DNA from: MGBC120314 sp051877855
Lineage (GTDB): Bacteria > Bacillota > Clostridia > Lachnospirales > Lachnospiraceae
Assembly (NCBI GenBank): GCA_051877855.1
Contig: JBJEJH010000042.1
Location: forward strand, 1-6,941
DNA length: 6,941 nt
Direction: 5' to 3'
The position numbers and the translations under genes are program-made. This document shows positions 1 to 5,200 of this stretch, one piece after another; within the stretch, counting starts at the first letter, position 1, and every line of letters starts with the position of its first letter. The notes below the pieces were generated by a model. The model searched no databases. It was given only the letters and a program-made list of their open reading frames with translations, and had not been told where the DNA came from.

Positions 1-1
1 A

Positions 2-409
2 TTATCTCTTTGAGAACTGTGGAGCACGACGAGCTGCCTTTAAGCCGTACTTCTTTCTTTCCTTCATTCTTGGATCTCTTGTTAAGAAACCAGCTTTCTT
101 TAATGATGGTCTGTACTCTTCAGAATCAACCTGAAGTAATGCACGTGAGATACCATGTCTGATTGCACCGGCCTGACCTGTAAATCCACCACCGTGTACA
201 TTTACTAATACATCATACTTATCAACAGTCTCTGTAAGAACTAAAGGCTGCTTAACGATAACCTTAAGTGTCTCAAGACCAAAATATTCATCAAGACTTC
301 TCTTGTTGATTGTGATATTACCTGTACCAGGTACTAAGTATACTCTGGCGATACTCTTCTTTCTTCTACCTGTTCCGTAGAACTTTGCGTTATTGCTCTT
401 CTTAGCCAT
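2..409 (-). CDS. rpsI: 30S ribosomal protein S9
   Basis: S9 (uS9) is a small-subunit protein of the 30S head whose extended C-terminal tail reaches towards the P-site tRNA. The 135-residue product is full length for the family. It shows the N-terminal GTGRRK motif (residues 12-17), the PGTGNITIN segment (27-35), the central VHGGGFTGQAGAIRHGI block (71-87), the RDPRMKERKKYGLKAARRAPQ segment near the end, and the invariant SKR tail (133-135). Translation ends in TAA at 2-4, so the gene is complete although it touches the window edge. The ATG is preceded by a purine-rich AAGGAAGG element. It follows rplM by 28 bases with no promoter or terminator between, and is therefore the second gene of the L13-S9 operon. 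That operon's terminator must lie outside the window. Identification is secure. Confidence 0.98.
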   Translation of the reverse strand: MAKKSNNAKFYGTGRRKKSIARVYLVPGTGNITINKRSLDEYFGLETLKVIVKQPLVLTETVDKYDVLVNVHGGGFTGQAGAIRHGISRALLQVDSEEYRPSLKKAGFLTRDPRMKERKKYGLKAARRAPQFSKR

Positions 410-437
410 TGTTATTTCCTTCCTTTCGTTACCTTAA

Positions 438-866
438 TTAGAATGTTAATACTTCTGGCTTCTGAGCAGCATGATCATGCTCTGGTCCAGCGTATACGTG
501 AAGCTTCTTGTACATTTCTCTTCCTAAAGGTCCCTTTGGAAGCATGCCTTTAACTGCAAGCTCGATAACTCTCTCAGGCTTCTTAGCCATCATTTCCTTA
601 AGAGTTGTTTCCTTCATACCACCAACATAATCTGAGTGGTTGTAGTAGATCTTCTGATCCATCTTCTTACCTGTGAACTGAACCTTATCAGCGTTGATTA
701 CGATTACGTAATCACCCATATCAAGGTTTGGTGTATATACAGGCTTATTCTTACCTCTTAACACAGCAGCAACCTGTGATGTTAAACGACCTAATGTATA
801 TTGTGATGCATCAACAACATACCATTTTCTTTCTACTGATGATGCACTAGGCATATAAGTTTTCAT
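438..866 (-). CDS. rplM: 50S ribosomal protein L13
   Basis: L13 (uL13) is an early-assembling protein of the large subunit that binds 23S rRNA. The product has 142 residues, the normal bacterial length. Visible family features are WYVVDASQYTLGRL (residues 15-28), LRGKNKPVYTPNLDMGDYVIVINA (36-59), and the signature region VKGMLPKGPLGREMYKKL followed by HVYAGPEHDH (105-132). The ATG at 864-866 is set by an AGGAGGA element (872-878) five bases upstream. It is the first gene of a two-gene unit with rpsI and has its own consensus promoter and a structured leader directly upstream, the usual arrangement for autogenous control by L13 in Firmicutes. That autoregulation is inferred here from the arrangement. 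Identification is secure. Confidence 0.98.
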   Translation of the reverse strand: MKTYMPSASSVERKWYVVDASQYTLGRLTSQVAAVLRGKNKPVYTPNLDMGDYVIVINADKVQFTGKKMDQKIYYNHSDYVGGMKETTLKEMMAKKPERVIELAVKGMLPKGPLGREMYKKLHVYAGPEHDHAAQKPEVLTF

Positions 867-871
867 AGTTG

Positions 872-878
872 TCCTCCT
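872..878 (-). promoter_or_regulatory. Ribosome binding site of rplM
   Basis: AGGAGGA on the minus strand, five bases before the rplM ATG. This near-perfect Shine-Dalgarno sequence fixes the start codon. It lies about 24 bases downstream of the candidate L13 leader helix and is not itself part of a visible stem. Confidence 0.9.
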
Positions 879-901
879 AGAATATTCTGTTTAATTGTAT
901 G

Positions 902-957
902 ATAAATGTCTCATCCGGGGCTTTGGTTGAAACATTTGCCTCTACTGTCACATTTAT
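902..957 (-). promoter_or_regulatory. Candidate L13 leader RNA of the rplM-rpsI operon
   Basis: At the 5' end of the predicted rplM transcript, AUAAAUGU (957-950) is exactly complementary to ACAUUUAU (909-902), giving an 8-bp closing helix. It encloses about 40 bases containing GGC/GCC arms (940-938 with 921-919). A ribosomal protein leader upstream of rplM-rpsI is an established family in low-GC Gram-positive bacteria (Rfam L13_leader), and position, size and the closing helix fit it. I could not compare the sequence with the family model, so membership is inferred. A second, mutually exclusive helix is possible and is described in the findings. No poly-U terminator follows, so the mode of control is not evident. 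Confidence 0.65.
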
Positions 958-959
958 TG

Positions 960-988
960 ATTATATTATACTGACCCGCGTGTGTCAA
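960..988 (-). promoter_or_regulatory. Sigma-A promoter of rplM-rpsI
   Basis: On the minus strand there is a perfect -35 box TTGACA (988-983), a 17-base spacer, and a perfect -10 box TATAAT (965-960). The predicted transcription start is near 953-955, an A-rich stretch. An A-tract upstream of the -35 box (997-991) could act as an UP-like element. A second TATAAT at 970-965 overlaps by one base but would leave only a 12-base spacer, so the downstream box is preferred. Such a strong promoter fits the high expression expected of ribosomal proteins. Confidence 0.9.
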
Positions 989-1049
989 CCTTTTTTTGCC
1001 ACAGAATTTGTTCTTCTTTTTTCAATGTTTCCATATATTTTCTGACAAA

Positions 1050-1790
1050 TTACAAAAAATCGATGCCGACTAAAGTCAGACCACTGGCCGGTGCAGTTGG
1101 TCCTGCGATGGTACGATCCAGTCCATCAAGCATTTCCTTCACCTTTTCAGGGCTGGTGTGTCCATTGCCCACATTAATTAAGGTTCCTGCAATGATGCGC
1201 ACCATATTATATAAGAAACCATTACCACATACCCGGATGGTGATGAGATCATTGGACTCATCTTTTGATACCTTCACTGAGGTGATTTTTCGCACAGTAC
1301 TTTCTGCCTGAGTTCTCACACAACAGAAGCTCTTAAAATCATGCTCCCCAACAAGGTAAGATGCCGCCTCGTTCATCGCCTCCACATTGAGCCTGCGATA
1401 ATAGTAAGTACTATCATAACGCTTGAGTGGCAATGGAAATTCCCGATTTAATATCTTGTATTCGTAAGTTTTAATACAATCGCAATGTCTTGGATGGAAG
1501 TCATCTTCCACCTGCCAAGAGCCCTGGATCCGGATATCCTCCGGAAGCATGGAATTCAGCGCATAGGCGTACTTCATCGGCGGGATGTTGGCCCGGGTAT
1601 CAAAGACCGCCACATTTCCCAAAGCATGCACACCGGAGTCCGTACGGCTTGCGCCGATAACCTTAACGTCCTCACCCAGAAGCCTGGACAAGGCCTTATT
1701 CAGTTCTCCCTCCACGGTCACTGCCTCCGGCTGTAATTGCCATCCACAGTAATTGGTACCGTCGTACGCCACGATCAACTTAATTCTCAT
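1050..1790 (-). CDS. truA: tRNA pseudouridine(38-40) synthase TruA
   Basis: TruA converts uridines 38, 39 and 40 in the tRNA anticodon arm to pseudouridine and acts as a dimer in the cytoplasm. The product has 246 residues, normal for the family. The catalytic motif GASRTDSGVHA lies at residues 46-56 with the essential aspartate at D51 (equivalent to E. coli D60). The N-terminal AYDGTNYCGWQ (8-18), the FHPRHC...KTYEY segment with the conserved active-site tyrosine Y109, the NGFLYNMVRIIAGTLINVG block (190-208) and the C-terminal APASGLTLVGIDF are all present. The ATG at 1788-1790 has only a weak or distant ribosome binding site: GAG lies about nine bases upstream and AAGGA sixteen bases upstream. 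No better in-frame start is visible. It follows ecfT by 68 bases containing a strong hairpin. This position after ecfT and before rplM matches the order in Bacillus and relatives. Codon use is richer in G/C third positions than in the flanking ribosomal genes. Confidence 0.97.
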   Translation of the reverse strand: MRIKLIVAYDGTNYCGWQLQPEAVTVEGELNKALSRLLGEDVKVIGASRTDSGVHALGNVAVFDTRANIPPMKYAYALNSMLPEDIRIQGSWQVEDDFHPRHCDCIKTYEYKILNREFPLPLKRYDSTYYYRRLNVEAMNEAASYLVGEHDFKSFCCVRTQAESTVRKITSVKVSKDESNDLITIRVCGNGFLYNMVRIIAGTLINVGNGHTSPEKVKEMLDGLDRTIAGPTAPASGLTLVGIDFL

Positions 1791-1823
1791 ATTGATACAC
1801 TCATTTTCCTTAAACTGAAATGG

Positions 1824-1848
1824 TGCTCCGCAGGAGTCCCGCGGAGCA
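1824..1848 (-). other. GC-rich intercistronic hairpin between ecfT and truA
   Basis: The perfect 8-bp inverted repeat TGCTCCGC (1824-1831) and GCGGAGCA (1841-1848) continues inward by three more pairs (one G-U, two G-C) to an ACU triloop, giving an 11-bp stem in the minus-strand RNA. The following sequence on that strand, CCATTTCAGTTT, lacks a proper U-tract, so it is not a convincing terminator. It could moderate readthrough, block 3' exonuclease decay of the upstream ecf mRNA, or be a processing site; these roles are inference. Confidence 0.7.
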
Positions 1849-1858
1849 TCTTAAAAAC

Positions 1859-2668
1859 TTAAAAAACAGGGAACACATTTCTTATCACAATCATAACCGC
1901 CATATACACAGCCAAAGTCAGATACGCCAGCACATCATATTTCTTGTAGGTAAGAGGCTTCATTTTCGTTCTTCCCTTGCCCCCCTGATAGCATCTGGCT
2001 TCCATTGCCATAGCAAGGTCATTGGCTCTACGGAATGCAGAGATAAACAGCGGAACCAGAATCGGCACCATTGCTTTTGCTCTCTGAATAATATTTCCAT
2101 GATCAAAGTCGGCGCCTCTGGCCATCTGGGCCTTCATGATCTTATCCGTCTCCTCAATAAGAATCGGAATAAAACGAAGTGCAATGGACATCATCATGGC
2201 CACCTCATGTACCGGAGCGTGAAAAATCTTAAGAAATCCAAGTCCTTTCTCCAGTCCGTCCGTCAGATTATTCGGTGTGGTGGTCAATGTGAGAAGTGAT
2301 GATCCAATAATCAGCATCATCAATCGAACCACCATATATAATGCGGTAATTACACCTTCTATGGTGACGGTGAGCTTCCATATATGAAAGATTTCCGTTC
2401 CCGGTGTCAGAAACAGATGGAATACAGCGGAAAATACCAGGATAAAGAGCACTGCTTTCAGTCCCTTTATCATAAATTTAAACGGTACCTTCGAAATCTT
2501 GATTACTGCTGCAAGGAACAGTCCTGCCACCAGATATAATGGCACACTGCGCCCGATAAACAATGAAATCAGAAATACCACTGTTCCCACCAGTTTCACT
2601 CTTGGGTCCAACTTATGAATGACCGAGTCGGTCTGATAATATTGTCCTATGGTTATATCTCGAATCAT
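1859..2668 (-). CDS. ecfT: ECF transporter transmembrane coupling protein EcfT
   Basis: EcfT is the membrane scaffold of energy-coupling factor importers. It joins the two ATPases to interchangeable substrate-binding S components for vitamins or metal ions. The 269-residue product is of usual length. Hydrophobic segments lie near residues 25-40, 43-58, 66-86, 105-128 and 245-265, with a further apolar stretch around 198-212. The two cytoplasmic coupling motifs are visible: QMARGADF (181-188) and AMEARCYQGGKGRTKMK (221-237). The second carries ARC instead of the textbook ARG; I believe this variant is common in Firmicutes. The N-terminal HKLDPRVKL is also typical. The ATG overlaps the ecfA2 stop codon by four bases (ATGA) and is preceded by AAAGGTGA, so it is translationally coupled to the ATPases. 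No S component is adjacent, which fits a group II (shared) module. Confidence 0.96.
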   Translation of the reverse strand: MIRDITIGQYYQTDSVIHKLDPRVKLVGTVVFLISLFIGRSVPLYLVAGLFLAAVIKISKVPFKFMIKGLKAVLFILVFSAVFHLFLTPGTEIFHIWKLTVTIEGVITALYMVVRLMMLIIGSSLLTLTTTPNNLTDGLEKGLGFLKIFHAPVHEVAMMMSIALRFIPILIEETDKIMKAQMARGADFDHGNIIQRAKAMVPILVPLFISAFRRANDLAMAMEARCYQGGKGRTKMKPLTYKKYDVLAYLTLAVYMAVMIVIRNVFPVF

Positions 2669-3510
2669 TTAATCACCTTTAAAATCGCTTCTTTGGCCTC
2701 TTCTACCGTAGTTACATCAATTGGTACATCAAAGCCCTTCTGTCTTAATTCAGCCATCAGATAGGTCACCTGCGGTGCTGCAAGACCCACCTGCTCCAGT
2801 TCTTTGTAATGTGCAAATATTTTCTTTGGTTCATCATCATACATCAGTTCACCATGATTCATGACCATGATACGGTTCACGTATTTTGCTACGTCCTCCA
2901 TGCTGTGAGATACCAGAATAACAGTTATCTTCATCTCAGCGTGAAGCTTTGCGATGTAATCCAGAATCTCATCTCTGCCTCTGGGGTCCAGACCTGCCGT
3001 CGGCTCATCCAGGATCAACACCTCCGGTTGCATGGCAAGCACACCCGCGATGGCGACTCTTCGTTTCTGTCCACCGGAGAGGTCAAATGGCGACTGGTAA
3101 TACAGATTTTCCTCCAGTCCTACCTTTCGCAGTGCATCAAATGCACGAAACTCTGCATCTTTCTTGGATAATCCCTGATTCAACGGACCAAAACACACAT
3201 CCTTAAAAATGTCTGTCTCAAAAAGCTGATGCTCCGGATACTGGAACACCAGACCAACTTTGCTTCGAAGTGTTCTCATATCAAAGTCCGGATCATAGAT
3301 ATCCTGCCCATTGTAATAGATCGTTCCGCTTGTTGCCCTGATTAACCCATTCAAATGCTGTGTTAATGTGGATTTTCCGGACCCCGTATGGCCGATAAGT
3401 CCAATAAAATCACCATCCTCAATGGCAAAGCTCACATCCTTTAACGTATAGGCTTCCTGTCCTGAACCTTTATCATATATGTAATTAATCTTATCCGCTA
3501 TAATTGACAT
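2665..3510 (-). CDS. ecfA2: ECF transporter ATP-binding protein EcfA2
   Basis: This is one of two ATPases that drive ECF transport, forming a heterodimer with EcfA1 at the cytoplasmic face of EcfT. The 281-residue product carries all ABC motifs: Walker A GHTGSGKST (40-48), Q-loop VFQYPEHQLF (88-97, Q90), signature LSGGQ (144-148), Walker B VLILDEP (164-170) with catalytic E169, D-loop GLDP, and switch histidine H202 in LVSHSMEDV. The FQYPEHQLF form of the Q-loop and TAGLDP are typical of EcfA2 rather than EcfA1. About 75 residues beyond the H-loop form the C-terminal domain found in this family. The ATG lies inside the 3' end of ecfA1 (13-base overlap), with GGTGG upstream as a plausible ribosome binding site. 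The gene appears intact. Confidence 0.96.
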   Translation of the reverse strand: MSIIADKINYIYDKGSGQEAYTLKDVSFAIEDGDFIGLIGHTGSGKSTLTQHLNGLIRATSGTIYYNGQDIYDPDFDMRTLRSKVGLVFQYPEHQLFETDIFKDVCFGPLNQGLSKKDAEFRAFDALRKVGLEENLYYQSPFDLSGGQKRRVAIAGVLAMQPEVLILDEPTAGLDPRGRDEILDYIAKLHAEMKITVILVSHSMEDVAKYVNRIMVMNHGELMYDDEPKKIFAHYKELEQVGLAAPQVTYLMAELRQKGFDVPIDVTTVEEAKEAILKVIK

Positions 3511-4346
3511 ATTGCATCCACCAATTCTTCTATCGTAAGAATTCCGTCATTTATCAAAATTCCGGCTTTCTTTAATTCATATGCGACTTGTGTTACCTGA
3601 GGGACATCAAGTCTTAGTTCCTTTAACCGATCCACCTGAGAGAATATTTCTTTCGGTACACCATCCATCACGACGCTTCCACCGTCCATGACAACGATCC
3701 GATCCGCATTCACCACTTCGTCCATATAATGGGTGATAAGAATCACCGTAACACCTTCCTGTTTATTTAATTCATGGAGTGTCTTGATGACTTCCTTACG
3801 TCCGTTTGGATCCAGCATTGCTGTTGGTTCATCCAGCACAATGCATTTAGGCTTCATGGCTACAATTCCGGCGATGGCCACACGCTGCTTCTGTCCGCCG
3901 GACAATTTATTTGGTGAGGCAATGCGGAACTCATACATTCCCACTGCCTTCAGTGCCTTCTCAACACGTACCCAGATTTCCTCTGTGGGAACCCCCATAT
4001 TCTCCAGTCCAAATCCCACATCTTCTTCGACAATCGTACCGATAATCTGATTATCCGGATTCTGGAATACCATACCTGCTGTCTGTCGAATGTCCCAAAG
4101 ATGTTTCTCATCAATGGTGTCCATACCATCCACCCACACCGTTCCTTCCGTTGGAATCAGGAGTGAATTCAGATGCTTGGCAAATGTGGATTTACCGGAT
4201 CCATTGTGTCCAAGAATTGCCACAAAACTACCCTGTTCAATGCTTAAGTTCACGTCCTTCACTGCATTGACAATACCATCCACATTACCATCCTCATCTC
4301 TTCGAATATAATCAAAAGACAAATCCTGCGCTTTTACAATCTTCAT
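3498..4346 (-). CDS. ecfA1: ECF transporter ATP-binding protein EcfA1
   Basis: This is the partner ATPase of EcfA2 in the energy-coupling factor complex. The 282-residue product has Walker A GHNGSGKST (46-54), Q-loop FQNPDNQI (94-101, Q95), signature LSGGQ (148-152), Walker B CIVLDEP (168-174) with catalytic E173, D-loop MLDP, and switch histidine H206 in LITHYMDEV. The FQNPDNQ Q-loop and TAMLDPNGR are characteristic of EcfA1. The ATG at 4344-4346 is preceded by AAAGGAAGTGAG. It is the first gene of a transcription unit with its own promoter (4397-4425), separated from rplQ by a terminator. The stop codon TAG lies inside ecfA2. All catalytic residues are present, so both nucleotide sites of the heterodimer look competent. 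Confidence 0.96.
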   Translation of the reverse strand: MKIVKAQDLSFDYIRRDEDGNVDGIVNAVKDVNLSIEQGSFVAILGHNGSGKSTFAKHLNSLLIPTEGTVWVDGMDTIDEKHLWDIRQTAGMVFQNPDNQIIGTIVEEDVGFGLENMGVPTEEIWVRVEKALKAVGMYEFRIASPNKLSGGQKQRVAIAGIVAMKPKCIVLDEPTAMLDPNGRKEVIKTLHELNKQEGVTVILITHYMDEVVNADRIVVMDGGSVVMDGVPKEIFSQVDRLKELRLDVPQVTQVAYELKKAGILINDGILTIEELVDAICQL

Positions 4347-4396
4347 TCAACTCACTTCCTTTCCCTTCGGTGCTTCTACAAAACAAACTAAAAGAT

Positions 4397-4425
4397 ATTT
4401 TATCACGAAATTTCTTGGTTTTCAA
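4397..4425 (-). promoter_or_regulatory. Sigma-A promoter of the ecfA1-ecfA2-ecfT-truA unit
   Basis: On the minus strand there is a -35 box TTGAAA (4425-4420), a 17-base spacer, and a -10 box TAAAAT (4402-4397). A TG one base before the -10 box gives an extended -10 element. The predicted start is near 4390, leaving a leader of about 44 bases before the ecfA1 ATG, too short for a typical vitamin riboswitch. The promoter lies just after the rplQ terminator, so the ECF module can be expressed independently of the ribosomal operon. Confidence 0.82.
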
Positions 4426-4451
4426 TCATTACTAGTAACGTATCATAGCAC

Positions 4452-4483
4452 AAAAAGGTCGTGTGACAAATCACACGACCTTT
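4452..4483 (-). terminator. Intrinsic terminator of the alpha operon, after rplQ
   Basis: A perfect 13-bp inverted repeat, AAAGGTCGTGTGA (4483-4471 on the minus strand) with TCACACGACCTTT (4466-4454), encloses a four-base loop TTTG. The descending arm runs straight into a run of five T residues (4456-4452). It begins 24 bases after the rplQ stop codon. The T-run is much better in the minus direction than the plus, so it serves the leftward operon. Confidence 0.95.
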
Positions 4484-4506
4484 GTAATATCATTTCGATA
4501 TAGGAA

Positions 4507-5043
4507 TTAAACTAATTCGAAAAGTACCTGCATTGCTGCATCACCCTTACGAAGACCAATCTTAGTCATTCTGGTGTAACCACCCTTACGATCTGCATAC
4601 TTTGGTGCAATCTCGTCGAATAACTTATTAGTTAAGTCAACCTTCTTTGTACCCTTCTTCTTACCAGCGTTCTCTGCCGGTACTTCTGTTACAGTGTAAA
4701 GGATTGCTGCCATCTGACGACGAGCATGTAATCTTGAAGGAAGATCCTTCTTAATTGTCTTCTCAACTGTATCGTAAACAGTAACCTTCTTACCATCTAC
4801 AACTTCCTTAACTCTCTTGCCGTTAGCATCCTTACGTGCTACCTTAGCTGTTACAGTTACAGTTTCGAAATTATCCTTTTCCTTAACTGCTAATGTGATT
4901 AACTTCTCAACCTGCTTACGGATTTCCTTAGCTCTAGCCTCAGTTGTAACGATCTTACCGTTCTCGATCACTGCTGTTACCTGATTTCTGATTAAAGCCT
5001 TTCTCTGGTCTGAAGTTCTTCCGAGCTTTCTATAGCCTGCCAT
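4507..5043 (-). CDS. rplQ: 50S ribosomal protein L17, enlarged form
   Basis: L17 (bL17) is a large-subunit protein near the peptide exit tunnel. Conserved family blocks are present at both ends: GYRKLGRTSDQRKALIR (residues 3-19), TTEARAKEIRKQVEKLITL (33-51), RLHARRQMAAIL (104-115), and KLFDEIAPKYADRKGGYTRMTKIGLRKGDAA (140-170), ending in ELV. At 178 residues it is clearly longer than the usual 115-130. The extra length is mainly about 48 residues between ITL (51) and LHARRQ (105), a charged Val/Lys/Asp-rich stretch, plus about nine residues (near 120-137) with a KKKGTKK cluster. The reading frame is clean and the ATG has a GGAGGT element (5052-5057) eight bases upstream, so the insertion is real rather than an artefact. 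It is the last gene of the alpha operon, followed directly by a terminator. Confidence 0.97.
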   Translation of the reverse strand: MAGYRKLGRTSDQRKALIRNQVTAVIENGKIVTTEARAKEIRKQVEKLITLAVKEKDNFETVTVTAKVARKDANGKRVKEVVDGKKVTVYDTVEKTIKKDLPSRLHARRQMAAILYTVTEVPAENAGKKKGTKKVDLTNKLFDEIAPKYADRKGGYTRMTKIGLRKGDAAMQVLFELV

Positions 5044-5200
5044 TGTTCTTTACCTCCATATTTGGGCGAATCTCTGTCGCCATTTGTGGAACATATTTCT
5101 ATGCTCATCGGTCTTATTAGACATATGTTGTAAGGTATATAATCCATGGAGGATATATACATTACAAGTAATTATAAATTAATTTATATGAATAATAATC
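5044..5200 (-). other. rpoA-rplQ intergenic region with several candidate RNA helices
   Basis: This 157-base gap is unusually long for the operon, where other spacings here are 17 and 52 bases. In minus-strand RNA it can form four helices: GUAUAUAUCC with GGAUUAUAUAC (5160-5135, one bulge); AACAUAU (5129-5123) with AUAUGUU (5096-5090); GUCU-AAUA-AGAC (5122-5111) stacked directly inside the latter; and GGCGA (5081-5077) with UCGCC (5069-5065), eight bases before the rplQ ribosome binding site. No convincing promoter or U-tract is present. It may be a structured leader for L17 or a stability element; this is inference, and short AU-rich helices can arise by chance. Confidence 0.4.
5052..5057 (-). 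promoter_or_regulatory. Ribosome binding site of rplQ
   Basis: GGAGGT on the minus strand, eight bases before the rplQ ATG. It fixes the start of the enlarged L17. A small 5-bp hairpin (5065-5081) sits just upstream and leaves it accessible. Confidence 0.88.

Noticed and set aside
893..916. Short upstream ORF in the rplM leader (ATG within the leader, seven codons)
   Set aside because: No Shine-Dalgarno sequence precedes the ATG, and the region is better explained by RNA pairing.
965..970. Upstream TATAAT as the -10 box of the rplM promoter
   Set aside because: It leaves only 12 bases to TTGACA. The overlapping TATAAT at 965-960 gives the optimal 17-base spacing.
982..1311. Plus-strand open frame of 109 codons
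   Set aside because: It overlaps truA in antisense, has no recognisable protein motifs, and runs across the rplM promoter. truA is a certain gene.
1824..1848. Hairpin after ecfT as an intrinsic terminator
   Set aside because: The stem is strong, but no U-tract follows in either direction, so it is listed only as an intercistronic hairpin.
1820..2299. Plus-strand open frame of 159 codons
   Set aside because: It is antisense to ecfT. The product is rich in His, Asn and Ser with no domain, as expected from the complement of a membrane protein gene.
2809..3206. Two overlapping plus-strand open frames antisense to ecfA2
   Set aside because: Both lie entirely within the motif-complete EcfA2 coding sequence and show no protein features.
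3733..4311. Plus-strand open frames antisense to ecfA1
   Set aside because: They are shadows of the EcfA1 coding sequence, with no ribosome binding site or recognisable domain.
4347..4390. Riboswitch or T-box upstream of ecfA1
   Set aside because: The predicted leader is about 44 bases and unstructured by eye, too short for known vitamin riboswitches.
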